Source: Angustibacter sp049994355 (GTDB lineage: Bacteria; Actinomycetota; Actinomycetes; Actinomycetales; Angustibacteraceae). From it: a DNA stretch of 64,000 nucleotides. A model generated the notes under the pieces. That model had not been told where the DNA came from. It did not search any database and was given only the letters and a program-made list of their open reading frames with translations. Position 1 is the first letter of the stretch. The number at the start of each line of letters is the position of its first letter. This document shows, one piece after another, positions 25,328 to 34,358 of this stretch. Both the position numbers and the translations under genes were made by a program. The stretch lies in NCBI RefSeq assembly GCF_049994355.1, contig NZ_CP188257.1, positions 3,224,001 to 3,288,000 of the forward strand, in the 5' to 3' direction.

Positions 25328-26284
25328 TCAGCTCTTGGCCTTCTCGATCGCCTCGGTGGCCTGCGGCAGGACGGTGAACAGGTCGCCGACGACGCCGAAG
25401 TCGACCAGCTCGAAGATCGGTGCCTCCTCGTCCTTGTTCACCGCGACGATCGTCTTCGACGTCTGCATGCCGGCCCGGTGCTGGATCGCGCCGGAGATGC
25501 CGTTGGCGACGTAGAGCTGCGGGGAGACCGTCTTGCCGGTCTGGCCGACCTGGTTGGCGTGCGGGTACCAGCCGGCGTCCACCGCGGCGCGAGAGGCGCC
25601 GACCGCGGCGCCGAGCGCGTCGGCGAACGCCTCGACCGGCCCGAAGTCGCCGTTGGTGCCGCGACCGCCGGAGACCACGATGGCGGCCTCGGTGAGGTCC
25701 GGGCGGCCGGTCTTCTCGCGCGGCTTGCGCTCGATGATCGCCGCGCCCTTGGCGGCGTCGGAGATGGTCGGCTCGAAGGCCTCGTCCGCGGCCGCGGACG
25801 GCGCGGCCTGCGGGGTGGCCGAGTTCGGCTTGACGGTGATGATCGGCGTGCCCTTGGTGACCTTGGCCTGCACCGTGTACGAGCCGGCGAACACCGACTG
25901 GGTGGTGGTCAGGTCGGCGGCCACCGCGACCGCGTCGGTGATCAGGCCGGAACCGGTCTTGATCGACAGCCGGGCTGCGACCTCCTTGCCCTCGCCGCTG
26001 GACGCGATCAGCACCGCAGCGGGCGAGGTGCGCTCGACCAGCTGGGCCAGCGCCTCAGCGGTCGGCGCGACCAGGTGGTCGATGACGTCGGCGGACTCGA
26101 TGCGGTAGACCTTCGCGGCACCGAACTCGGCCAACGTGTCCTTGGCGGCGGCGAAGGCAGAACTGTCCCGCGCCACGAACACCGCGGACGGCTCGCCGAA
26201 CTGGCGGGCGATGGTCAGCAGCTCGGTGGTGGTCTTGCGGACTGCCCCGTCGACGTGGTCGACGAGCACGAGTACTTCGCTCAT
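25328..26284 (-). CDS. etfA: Electron transfer flavoprotein alpha subunit
   Basis: 318 residues from ATG 26284, with AAGGAG upstream. EtfA binds FAD and carries electrons from acyl-CoA dehydrogenases to the quinone pool. The N-terminal domain starts EVLVLVDHVDGAVRKTTTELLTIAR. The C-terminal FAD domain shows AAIVVSGGRGTNGDFGPVEAFADALGAAVGASRAAVDAGWYPHANQVGQTGKTVSPQLYVANGISGAIQHRAGMQTSKTIVAVNKDEEAPIFELVDFG in pattern, the strongest signature of the subunit. It follows etfB by 35 bases, as in M. tuberculosis (fixB after fixA). A large hairpin marks the end of the unit. Confidence 0.96.
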   Translation of the reverse strand: MSEVLVLVDHVDGAVRKTTTELLTIARQFGEPSAVFVARDSSAFAAAKDTLAEFGAAKVYRIESADVIDHLVAPTAEALAQLVERTSPAAVLIASSGEGKEVAARLSIKTGSGLITDAVAVAADLTTTQSVFAGSYTVQAKVTKGTPIITVKPNSATPQAAPSAAADEAFEPTISDAAKGAAIIERKPREKTGRPDLTEAAIVVSGGRGTNGDFGPVEAFADALGAAVGASRAAVDAGWYPHANQVGQTGKTVSPQLYVANGISGAIQHRAGMQTSKTIVAVNKDEEAPIFELVDFGVVGDLFTVLPQATEAIEKAKS

Positions 26285-26319
26285 CAGGCTCTACTCCTTG
26301 TCAGGAAGGTCAGACGGGG

Positions 26320-27120
26320 TCAGACGAACTTGCGGGACACGAGGAACTCGGCGAGCTTGGCGCCGCCGTCCCCTTCGTCGGTGACGACCTGGCCGTGCTC
26401 CCGCGGCGGGCGGGCGGTGACGGACTCGACCGTCGTCCAGGCTGCGCCGAGGCCGACCTCGCCGGCGTCGATGCCGAGGTCGGCGATCCCCCAGGCGTGC
26501 ACCGGCTTCTTCTTGGCGGCCATGATCCCCTTGAACGAGGGGTAGCGCGGCTCGTTGATCTGGTCGGTCACGCTGACCACGGCCGGCAGGCTCGAGGTGA
26601 TGGTCAGCGTGGACGCGTCTCCGTCGCGGCGGATCGTGACGCCGTCGCCGGAGACGGTGACCTCGCTGGCGTAGGTGACCTGCGGCAGGCCGAGGCGCTC
26701 GGCGAGCATCGCCGGGACGACGCTCATCGCGGCGTCGGTGGAGGCCATTCCGGTGAGCACCAGGTCGACCTTGGTCTCGGCGCCGAGCTTCTCGATCGCC
26801 TTGGCCAGCACCAGCGACGTCGCGGCGGCGTCCGAGCCGGCGATCGCGTCGTCGCTGACGTGCACGCCGGCGTGGGCGCCCATCTGCAGCGACTTCTTCA
26901 CTGCCTCGGCGGCCTGCTCAGGGCCGACGGTCAGCACGGTCACCTGGTCACCCTCGGCCCCGCTGGCCTCGACGATCTTCAGCGCCTCCTCGACGGCGTA
27001 CTCGTCGAGCTCGGACAGCCGGCCGTCGACGCCGACCCGGTCAGTGGTGTGGTCGGAGTCCTCGAACGTGCGGTCCGCTTGCGCGTCCGGCACGTACTTC
27101 ACGCACACGACGATGTTCAT
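26320..27120 (-). CDS. etfB: Electron transfer flavoprotein beta subunit
   Basis: 266 residues from ATG 27120, with GGAGGTCG about 11 bases upstream. EtfB pairs with EtfA, binds AMP and docks to acyl-CoA dehydrogenases. Signatures: MNIVVCVKYVPDA at the start, LSELDEYAVEEALKIVE, VTVLTVGPEQAAEAVKKSLQMGA, DLVLTGMASTDAAMSVVPAMLAERLGLPQVTYASEV, and LPAVVSVTDQINEPRYPSFKGIMAAKKKP with the conserved C-terminal arm. It is the first gene of the etfBA unit and diverges from the MGLP-like operon. A perfect TTACC/GGTAA palindrome lies in the shared gap. Confidence 0.96.
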   Translation of the reverse strand: MNIVVCVKYVPDAQADRTFEDSDHTTDRVGVDGRLSELDEYAVEEALKIVEASGAEGDQVTVLTVGPEQAAEAVKKSLQMGAHAGVHVSDDAIAGSDAAATSLVLAKAIEKLGAETKVDLVLTGMASTDAAMSVVPAMLAERLGLPQVTYASEVTVSGDGVTIRRDGDASTLTITSSLPAVVSVTDQINEPRYPSFKGIMAAKKKPVHAWGIADLGIDAGEVGLGAAWTTVESVTARPPREHGQVVTDEGDGGAKLAEFLVSRKFV

Positions 27121-27257
27121 GGTCGGGTCTCGACCTCCACTGTGCTCGACCGGCGCCTGCCGGAGGGGGACCGGATCGTCCCTCGATGTCGGGGAACAGC
27201 CTGCCAGTCGCGTCCGGTGAGGACACCACCGGTCCGACCGGTCGCCGGAGCATGATG

Positions 27258-27271
27258 TTACCGGTGGGTAA
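27258..27271. promoter_or_regulatory. Palindromic operator candidate between etfB and the MGLP-like operon
   Basis: TTACCGGTGGGTAA is a perfect 5-bp inverted repeat with a 4-base spacer, in the 205-base gap between the divergent etfB and methyltransferase genes. It lies 54 bases before the methyltransferase start and 137 before etfB. The shape suits a TetR- or FadR-type repressor. The regulator is not identified. Confidence 0.4.
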
Positions 27272-27325
27272 TGTGATGGCAAGCGGTGAGCCGGTGAGGC
27301 CCGTCACACTGGGCCCGAGAAAGGG

Positions 27326-28120
27326 GTGAGCGCGATCGACCAGCACGCACGCGGCCTCGCGCTGACCGGTGAGCGCACCGGGCCAGGCATCTGGCACGAG
27401 AGCTACTGGTATGCCCGGCATCTGGCGGCGTACCGGTTCGTGGCCTCTGCCATCGCGCGCAGGGCCGTGGCAACGGCGTTCGCCAGGGCGGACGCAGCTG
27501 CCCCGATCACGCTGGACGCGGGCTGCGGCGAGGGGTACGGGATCGAGGTCCTGCGTGACTGTGGCAGTCCAGTCGTCGGCCTCGACTACGACCCCGATGT
27601 CACAAGGCACGCCGGCCGAGGCACGGACCGGAACGTGCTGCGCGGCAACGTCGTCCGGCTCCCGCTGGCCGCCGGCTGCGTCGATGCCGTCGTCTCGCTG
27701 CAGGTGGTCGAGCACATCTGGACGCCCTTGGAGCTGGTCGACGAGTTCCACAGGGTGCTGCGCCCCGGCGGCCTGCTCGCGCTCTCCACCCCGAACCGGC
27801 TCAGCTTCTCCCCCGGGCTGCAGCGCGGAGCCCGGCCCACGAACCCCTTCCACGTCCGTGAGTACGACGGCGAGGAGCTGCTCGAGTTGGTCGGTACGCG
27901 GTTCGCCGAGACCGAGCTGCTCGGGGTGCACCGCGGGCCACGGTTGGTCGAGCTGGACGAGAGGTACGGCTCGTTGACCGCTGCTCAGCTCGCCGCCCCG
28001 CCGGAGCTCTGGGACGGCGCGCTGGCGGCCGCGGTCCGGTCGGTGCGGCCCGAGGACTTCGTGGTGGGTCGCGCGGCGGACGACGCACTGGACCTGCTCG
28101 TGCTGGCGAGCCGCGCGTGA
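27326..28120 (+). CDS. Class I SAM-dependent methyltransferase of an MGLP-like cluster
   Basis: 264 residues from a GTG at 27326 with GGGG just upstream. The SAM site is shown by ITLDAGCGEGYGIEVL (motif I), VGLDYDPDV with the acidic residue after strand 2, and DAVVSLQVVEHIWTPLELVDEFHRVLRPGGLLALSTPN. The motif ERTGPGIWHESYWYARHLAAYRFV at the N-terminus, seen in the Rv3030 type of protein, precedes it. In M. tuberculosis Rv3030 has been linked to O-methylation of the methylglucose lipopolysaccharide. The next gene starts inside the stop codon (GTGA), and gene order with GH57 and GT4 genes is the same, which supports a polysaccharide substrate. Confidence 0.85.
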   Translation: MSAIDQHARGLALTGERTGPGIWHESYWYARHLAAYRFVASAIARRAVATAFARADAAAPITLDAGCGEGYGIEVLRDCGSPVVGLDYDPDVTRHAGRGTDRNVLRGNVVRLPLAAGCVDAVVSLQVVEHIWTPLELVDEFHRVLRPGGLLALSTPNRLSFSPGLQRGARPTNPFHVREYDGEELLELVGTRFAETELLGVHRGPRLVELDERYGSLTAAQLAAPPELWDGALAAAVRSVRPEDFVVGRAADDALDLLVLASRA

Positions 28121-29646
28121 ACGAGGTCGGCAGCTTCGCGCTGGTGCTGCACAGCCACCTGCCGTGGCTGGCGCACCACGGCCGCTGGCCGGTGGGCGAG
28201 GAGTGGCTGTACCAGGCGTGGGCCGGGTCCTACCTTCCGCTGACCAGGATGCTCGGCGAGCTGGCCGACGTCGGTGCTCGGGACGTACTGACCCTGGGCG
28301 TGACACCGGTGCTGGCGGCTCAGCTGGACGACCCGGCTTGCGTGGCTGCAGCTGCGACCTGGGTCGGCATGTGGCAGGCGCGCGCCGTCGAGCTGGCTGG
28401 CCGGGGCGACCCGGCGCTGCGCGACCTGGCGAGCCGGGAGTACCGCGCCGCGGCCCGTGCCGCCGAGCAGCTGTCGACCCCTTGGCGGCACGGCGGCTCG
28501 CCGGTGCTCCGCTCCCTCGCGGACGCCGGAGTGGTCGAGCTGTTGGGCGGTCCGGCGACGCATCCGTTCCTGCCGCTGCTCGACGAGCGGGTCGCGCGGT
28601 TCGCGCTGGCCGCCGGCCTGGCGGACGCGCGCAGCCGGTTCGGCGCGTTCGGTGGCGGGATCTGGGCGCCGGAGTGCGGTTACTCCCCTGGCCTGGAACG
28701 GGTCTATGCGGATGCCGGGGTGACCCACTTCCTCGCGGACGAGGCGACGCTGGCCGCGGCCGGGCGATCGACCTCGGCCGCCTGGCGGGTGCGGGGCCGC
28801 GAGGTCGCGGTCTTCGGTCGCGACCTGTCGGTGACCGACCGGATCTGGAGCTCGCGGATCGGCTACCCCACTGGCCCTGAGTACCGCGACTTCCATGCGG
28901 TGGACGAGCACAGCGGGCTGCACCTACACCGGGTCACCGGATCCGGCGTCCCATCGTCCGGCAAGGGGCGCTACGAGCCGGGCCGGGCGGCGCTGGCCGT
29001 CGAGCGAGACGCCCAGGAGTTCGTGGCGCGGGTGCGCGACCGGCTGACCGAAGTCGCTGACCGCGACCGCCGCCCCGGGCTGGTCGTCGCCGCCTACGAC
29101 ACCGAGCTGTTCGGACATTGGTGGCACGAAGGTCCGGCCTTCCTGGCCCGGGTGCTGCGGTTGTTGCCTGCGGCGGGCGTGCGACTGACCACCTTGCGCC
29201 GGGCGCTCGAGGACGGTGCGGTGCGCGGTGACATCGACCTGCCTGCCGGGTCGTGGGGTGCCGGCAAGGACTTCCGGGTCTGGGCCGGGCCGACGGTGGA
29301 ACCCTTGGTGGACGAGGGTTTCTGGGTGCAGCGCCGCCTGCTCGACGTGCTGGATGCGGAACGCCTCGGCCGCCGGTTGCTGGTGCGGCGCCCGGACCTG
29401 GACCAGCTCGCACGCCAGGCGCTGCTCGCCTTGTCCAGCGACTGGGCGTTCATGGTCACTCGCGACCAGGCGGCCGACTACGCCTGGCGGCGAGCCGACG
29501 AGCACCGTGCCGCGTTCCACCGGCTGGCCGAGCTGGTGCAACGGGGCGACCGGCAGGGTGCCACCGAGGAGGCTGCCCGGCAGCGGACGACGGACGGACC
29601 CTTCGGCGACCTGGACGCCAGAACCCTTCTGCGGCAGGGTTCCTGA
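28117..29646 (+). CDS. GH57 alpha-1,4-glucan branching enzyme (Rv3031 type)
   Basis: 509 residues from a GTG at 28117 overlapping the methyltransferase stop. GH57 enzymes make alpha-1,6 branches by a retaining mechanism. The N-terminal motif is ALVLHSHLPWLAHHGRWPVGEEWLYQAW. The nucleophile is Glu186 in FGAFGGGIWAPECGYSPGLE, and the acid is Asp328 in VVAAYDTELFGHWWHEGP. The C-terminal DUF1957 region includes ALLALSSDWAFMVTRDQAADYAWRRADEH. The length fits the family. With the GT4 gene one base downstream it forms the enzyme pair that would build and branch a glucan such as the MGLP backbone. A separate GlgB is encoded in the same window, so the two branching enzymes probably serve different polymers. 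Confidence 0.92.
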   Translation: MNEVGSFALVLHSHLPWLAHHGRWPVGEEWLYQAWAGSYLPLTRMLGELADVGARDVLTLGVTPVLAAQLDDPACVAAAATWVGMWQARAVELAGRGDPALRDLASREYRAAARAAEQLSTPWRHGGSPVLRSLADAGVVELLGGPATHPFLPLLDERVARFALAAGLADARSRFGAFGGGIWAPECGYSPGLERVYADAGVTHFLADEATLAAAGRSTSAAWRVRGREVAVFGRDLSVTDRIWSSRIGYPTGPEYRDFHAVDEHSGLHLHRVTGSGVPSSGKGRYEPGRAALAVERDAQEFVARVRDRLTEVADRDRRPGLVVAAYDTELFGHWWHEGPAFLARVLRLLPAAGVRLTTLRRALEDGAVRGDIDLPAGSWGAGKDFRVWAGPTVEPLVDEGFWVQRRLLDVLDAERLGRRLLVRRPDLDQLARQALLALSSDWAFMVTRDQAADYAWRRADEHRAAFHRLAELVQRGDRQGATEEAARQRTTDGPFGDLDARTLLRQGS

Positions 29647-29647
29647 G

Positions 29648-30829
29648 GTGCGCGTCCTGCACCTGTCCTGGGAGTACCCGCCGGTCGTGCACGGCGGGCT
29701 GGGCCGGCACGTCGACGCGCTGACCCGTGCCCAGGCTGCCGCCGGCGACGAGGTCGGCGTCGTCTGCCTCGCCGACGACCTGACGGCCGGGCACCGCGCG
29801 CAGCCGCAGGCACCAGCGCTCGAGGTCCGCGACGGCGTCTGGGTGCGGCGGGTGCGCGCACCCGTGGTTGCCGACCCGGTGGCCGACCTGGCGTCGTCGA
29901 TGGCAGTGGTGCAGCAGCGGATGCGCTCCACGGCAGCGGGTCTGGCCGCCGACGTGGTGCACGCGCACGACTGGATGGTGGCCGATGCGGCGCGCGCGGT
30001 CGCGGACGACCTCGGCTGCCCGATGGTGCTCACGGTGCACGCCACCGAGCTCGGACGGCGCGAGGGTCGGCTCGATGGCCCTGTGCCGCAGGCGGTGCAC
30101 GAGGCAGAGTGCCGGGCCGTCGTCGCGGCGGACCGGGTGGTGGTCTGCTCCACCCCGATGGTCGACGAGGTGGTCGAGCACGGCGCAGAGCGGTCGGCGG
30201 TCTGCGTGGTGCCTGGCGCCGTCGAGGGCTCCCGCTGGTGCACCTCGCCGGCGCAACGTGGGTCTGCGCGGGCTCGGTTCGGCGCGAAGGGTCCGCTGGT
30301 CGTGGCCGCTGGACGGCTGGAGTGGGAGAAGGGCTTCTCGACGTTGTTGCGGGCCATGCCTGCGGTGTTGGCCGCACATCCGGCGTGCAGCGTGGTCCTG
30401 GCCGGAACCGGCTCCTACGAGCCGCAACTGCGCGCCCTGGCCGGCGACCTCGGACTCGACGGGTCGCTCGAGCTGCCCGGGCGTCTTGGTACGCCGGACC
30501 TGGCCGGCCTGTTCGCTGCTGCGGACGTGGTCGTGGTGCCGAGCCGGTACGAGCCGTTCGGCCTGGTGGCACTGGAGGCCCAGGCAGCCGGGGCAGCGGT
30601 GGTCGCGACGGCGGTGGGCGGGCTGGGCGAGATCGTCGAAGACGGTAGGACGGGGCGCCTGTTCGCACCCGGCGACGTCGACCGCCTCGCTGCGATCCTG
30701 ACGGTCTTGCTGGGCGATCCCGCTGGGGTCGCAGGCCTGGCCGCTGGCGGTACGGCCAAGGCTCGGCAGCGCACCTGGGCCGGCGTCGCCGACGCTCTGC
30801 GCTTCGTCTATCCGGACGCGCCCGGCTGA
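29648..30829 (+). CDS. GT4 alpha-glucan glucosyltransferase (Rv3032 type)
   Basis: 393 residues from a GTG at 29648, one base after the branching-enzyme stop. The N-terminal VLHLSWEYPPVVHGGLGRHVDALTRAQAAAGDEV is the acceptor-binding loop typical of glycogen-synthase-like GT4 enzymes. The C-terminal half has VVAAGRLEWEKGFSTLLRAMP, then PSRYEPFGLVALEAQAAGAAVVATAVGGLGEIVEDGRTG, containing the EX7E nucleotide-sugar motif. It should add alpha-1,4-glucosyl units from UDP- or ADP-glucose. Its counterpart Rv3032 takes part in making MGLP and intracellular glucan in mycobacteria. It closes a three-gene coupled operon. Confidence 0.92.
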   Translation: MRVLHLSWEYPPVVHGGLGRHVDALTRAQAAAGDEVGVVCLADDLTAGHRAQPQAPALEVRDGVWVRRVRAPVVADPVADLASSMAVVQQRMRSTAAGLAADVVHAHDWMVADAARAVADDLGCPMVLTVHATELGRREGRLDGPVPQAVHEAECRAVVAADRVVVCSTPMVDEVVEHGAERSAVCVVPGAVEGSRWCTSPAQRGSARARFGAKGPLVVAAGRLEWEKGFSTLLRAMPAVLAAHPACSVVLAGTGSYEPQLRALAGDLGLDGSLELPGRLGTPDLAGLFAAADVVVVPSRYEPFGLVALEAQAAGAAVVATAVGGLGEIVEDGRTGRLFAPGDVDRLAAILTVLLGDPAGVAGLAAGGTAKARQRTWAGVADALRFVYPDAPG

Positions 30830-30915
30830 AACGTCTGCCTCCGGGCACCGGCAGCGAGCCGGCGAGATTCGAGGCTCGGTGGCGATACCCATCGCAGGCT
30901 GGTCTGCTGGGGTCC

Positions 30916-31713
30916 ATGGCTGACGAAGGCACGCTCAAAGGAGCCTTGCAGGAGGCCGGGGCCACCGCGCTGGGCCAAGACCATCGTGACGATCCCGTCC
31001 TGCCTGGTTCGGGCGGCCCGGCGGGCAATGCGCGCCTCACGGCGTGGACCGGGATGGTCCTGCTCGTGCTGTTCATCGCGGAGCTCGTCACGTTGCTCGA
31101 CGTTCGCGGTCTGATCAGCTGGCATCTGGCGCTCGGCGTCCTGCTCATCCCGCCTGCGCTGCTGAAAACCGGGACGACCGGCTGGCGGATCGTGCGCTAC
31201 TACGCGGGCAATCCGCCGTACCGGTCGGCCGGCCCTCCCCCGCTGTTGTTGCGCGTGCTCGGCCCACTGGTCGTCATCACCACATTGGCAGTGCTGGGGT
31301 CCGGGGTGATTCTGGTCCTGGTCGGCGAGTCAGCCAGCCGGCAGCACGCGGTCACGCTCGCGGGACAACGAGTGGATCTGATCACGTTGCACCAGGCGGC
31401 GTTCGCCCTCTGGTGTGTCGTTACGGGATTGCACTTGCTGGGCCGGATGGTCCCTGCCTGGCAGCTGACTCGCACCACCCGAACCCACGTGCCTGGAGGC
31501 CCGTGGCGAGTCGCGGCCCTGCTGGTGGCGGCGTTGCTTGGCGGCCTCTGCGTCGTATGGGTGTTGCTGGGCTCGGGAGGTTGGCACGATCCGGCGCAGC
31601 ACCGGCCGCCGCACCAGGCCGTCAGGGTGCACGGCGCGGTGGAGGTTGGCGCACGGTTCCTGTGGACAAGCCACGATCGTGTCAACGTCGCATCGCGGGT
31701 GATGCGACGTTGA
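30916..31713 (+). CDS. Four-helix cytochrome b561-like membrane protein
   Basis: 265 residues from ATG 30916. After a polar leader of about 40 residues there are four main hydrophobic segments: TGMVLLVLFIAELVTLLDV, ISWHLALGVLLIPPALL, LLLRVLGPLVVITTLAVLGSGVILVLVG and LHQAAFALWCVVTGLHLLGRMVP, plus a C-terminal span VAALLVAALLGGLCVVWVLLG. His residues near the middle of the second and fourth spans (SWHLALG; TLHQAAF...GLHLLGR) are placed as in b561/DUF4405-type heme proteins. Electron transfer is inferred, not shown. The last 15 codons lie inside a hairpin stem, so the stop codon sits in the terminator. Confidence 0.7.
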   Translation: MADEGTLKGALQEAGATALGQDHRDDPVLPGSGGPAGNARLTAWTGMVLLVLFIAELVTLLDVRGLISWHLALGVLLIPPALLKTGTTGWRIVRYYAGNPPYRSAGPPPLLLRVLGPLVVITTLAVLGSGVILVLVGESASRQHAVTLAGQRVDLITLHQAAFALWCVVTGLHLLGRMVPAWQLTRTTRTHVPGGPWRVAALLVAALLGGLCVVWVLLGSGGWHDPAQHRPPHQAVRVHGAVEVGARFLWTSHDRVNVASRVMRR

Positions 31714-31727
31714 CACGATGCCGTGGC
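31670..31727. terminator. Bidirectional hairpin between convergent genes
   Basis: A 19-bp perfect stem (31676-31694 with 31701-31719) with a six-base loop is extended by six more pairs (31670-31675 with 31722-31727) across a two-base bulge. It sits between the end of the b561-like gene and the end of the acyltransferase gene at 31757. The stop codon of the first gene (31711-31713) is within the right arm. No T-run. Confidence 0.65.
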
Positions 31728-31756
31728 TGAGCATGTTGGCCGCGCGCCGCCCACGC

Positions 31757-32503
31757 TCAGCCCTCCCCCGCCGCCCGGTGCTTGCGGGCCATGTCGGCCA
31801 GCGCCTGGCGTGCCGGCGCTCCCGCCTCGTAGGCAGCCTGCCGGTCACGCACCACCCGCCCGGGGATGCCGGCGACCACGACCCCGTCCGGGAACTCCCC
31901 GCGCGCCACGGCGTGCGCGGCCAGCACGCAGCCGCGCCCGAAGGTCGTGCCGCGCAGCACGCTCGCCTTGACCCCGATCCACGAACCGGCACCGATCCGC
32001 ACCGGCGACTTCACGATCCCCTGGTCCTTGATCGGCACGTGCACGTCCTCGGTGACGTGGTCGAAGTCGCACACGTACACCCAGTCGGCGATCAGCGTGC
32101 CGGCGCCGATCTCGACGTCCAGGTAGCAGTTGATCGTGTTGTCCCGCCCGAGCACGCACTTGTCGCCGATGGTCAGGGTTCCCTCGTGCGCCCGAAGCAC
32201 GTTGCCGTCACCGAGATGCACCCACGAGCCGAGCACCAGCCGCCCGTACCCCGGCCGGGCCCGCAGCTCGACCCGCCTGCCCAGGAAGACCATCCCGTGC
32301 GTCACAACGTGGGGGTAGCGCAGCCGCAGCACCAGCAGCCGCCAGTAGCGCACCAGGTACCACGGCGTGAAAGCCTTGTGCCGCAGCACCCACCGCAGGC
32401 TCTCGCCGGTCAGGTAGCGCGCCTGTCTGGGGTCGCGCCCGTCACGCAGCCGGAGCATCCACGCACCGAGGACGCCGTCCGGAACGGTCCAGCTGGTCCG
32501 CAC
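31757..32503 (-). CDS. Left-handed beta-helix (hexapeptide) acyltransferase (Rv3034c type)
   Basis: 248 residues from a GTG at 32503 with GAGG five bases upstream. An N-terminal basic helical region (RWVLRHKAFTPWYLVRYWRLLVLRLRYPHVV) precedes hexapeptide turns such as LGSWVHLGDGNVLRAHEGTLTIGDKCVLGRDNTINCYLDVEIGAGTLIADWVYVCDFDHV and RIGAGSWIGVKASVLRGTTFGRGCVLAAHAVA. This fold makes trimeric acyltransferases with the active His in CDFDH. In M. tuberculosis the corresponding gene (Rv3034c) lies in the MGLP region and is thought to acylate that polymer. It follows the second methyltransferase by seven bases and ends in front of the hairpin at 31670. Confidence 0.82.
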   Translation of the reverse strand: MRTSWTVPDGVLGAWMLRLRDGRDPRQARYLTGESLRWVLRHKAFTPWYLVRYWRLLVLRLRYPHVVTHGMVFLGRRVELRARPGYGRLVLGSWVHLGDGNVLRAHEGTLTIGDKCVLGRDNTINCYLDVEIGAGTLIADWVYVCDFDHVTEDVHVPIKDQGIVKSPVRIGAGSWIGVKASVLRGTTFGRGCVLAAHAVARGEFPDGVVVAGIPGRVVRDRQAAYEAGAPARQALADMARKHRAAGEG

Positions 32504-32510
32504 CGCGTCC

Positions 32511-33505
32511 TCAGCCCGGCTTGGTGCCCGTGACGGCCACGTTGTAGAAGAAGCGGTCCGGCACGACCTTGCTCAGTGCCCGGTCCACGGTTCCCAGCCG
32601 CTGCCACGAGCCGAAGGCGAAGCGCGCCCAGCCCCACCCGAGCCGCTCGGGGTTGACCGCCGCCTCGAAGGTGCGCACCGGCCAGCCGAGGAACGCCGCG
32701 GCGAGCTCCTCGGTCACGGTCCGGACGTCGACCGCACCCGCGCGCAGCACGGTGCGGGCCAGCTCGTCCGGGTCGAAGGTGTGCAGGTCGACCACCCACT
32801 CCAGCGCAGCGGCCCGGGACGACTCGTCCAGCTCCTCCCGGGACCGGGACCACTTGTCTCGCAACGGCTTCAGGCGCGTGACCCGGGTGGTCGCCTGCCA
32901 GGTCAGCCGCCCGAGGTTGCGGGCGTACCAGCTGCCGATCCGGGTCGGCTCGCCGGCGATGACGAACCGGCCGCCCGGCCGCAGCACGCGCAGCATCTCG
33001 CGGAAGGCCAGCTCGACGTCCGGGATGTGGTGGATCACCGCGTGACCCACCACGACGTCGAAGGTGTCGTCGTCGTAGGGCAGCCGCTCTGCATCGGCCA
33101 CCCGACCCTCTACCGTGAAGCCGAGCAGCTCGGCGTTGCGCTGGGCGGCCTCGACCATCCCAGGGGACAGGTCGGTGACGTGCACCTCGTCGAGCACCCC
33201 GGCCTGCTTGAGGTTGAGCGAGAAGAAGCCGGTGCCCGCACCCACCTCGAGCGCCTTCCGGTAAGGCCAGCCGCGCTCCCCCGCGACCGCCGCGAACCGG
33301 TCCCGGGCGTAGTCGATGCAGCGCTCGTCGAACGAGATGGACCACTTCTGGTCGTAGGTCTGCGCCTCCCAGTCGTGGTACAGCACCTGGGCGAGCTTGG
33401 TGTCCTGCCAGGCGGCCTCGACCTGGGCCGCGCTGGCGCGAGGGTTGGCGCGAGGGTTGGCGCGAGGGTTGGCGCGGGGGCTGGCGTGCGGGTGCGGCTG
33501 GCTCA

Positions 33506-33506
<1 letters not shown>
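32511..33506 (-). CDS. Class I SAM-dependent methyltransferase (second of the MGLP-like region)
   Basis: 331 residues from ATG 33506, sharing its first base with the enoyl-CoA hydratase stop (TGATG). The SAM core is ALEVGAGTGFFSLNLKQAG (motif I), EVHVTDLSPGMVEAA, VVVGHAVIHHIPDVELAFREMLRVLRPGGRFVIAGEPTR. A long C-terminal part after residue 190 has helices around KPLRDKWSRSREELDESSRAAALEW and ends in FFYNVAVTGTKPG. The N-terminus holds an in-frame repeat, PRAN-PRAN-PRAN-PRAS, encoded by 12-base units. Its size and position next to an EchA17-like gene resemble Rv3038c. Substrate unknown; a polymethylated saccharide is plausible given the neighbours. Confidence 0.85.
33435..33482 (-). repeat. 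12-bp in-frame tandem repeat in the methyltransferase N-terminus
   Basis: Three exact copies of GGCGCGAGGGTT at 33435-33470 and a diverged fourth to 33482. They encode the repeated tetrapeptide Pro-Arg-Ala-Asn. Changes in copy number keep the frame and would lengthen or shorten a flexible N-terminal arm ahead of the catalytic domain. Confidence 0.85.
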
Positions 33507-34285
<779 letters not shown>

Positions 34286-34358
34286 GAAAACCTCCCGCTT
34301 TCGCCGTCTCGCGACGGTCGTCGAACCCGCGTGCTGCTGGTCGATGGAGCCTAACCGG

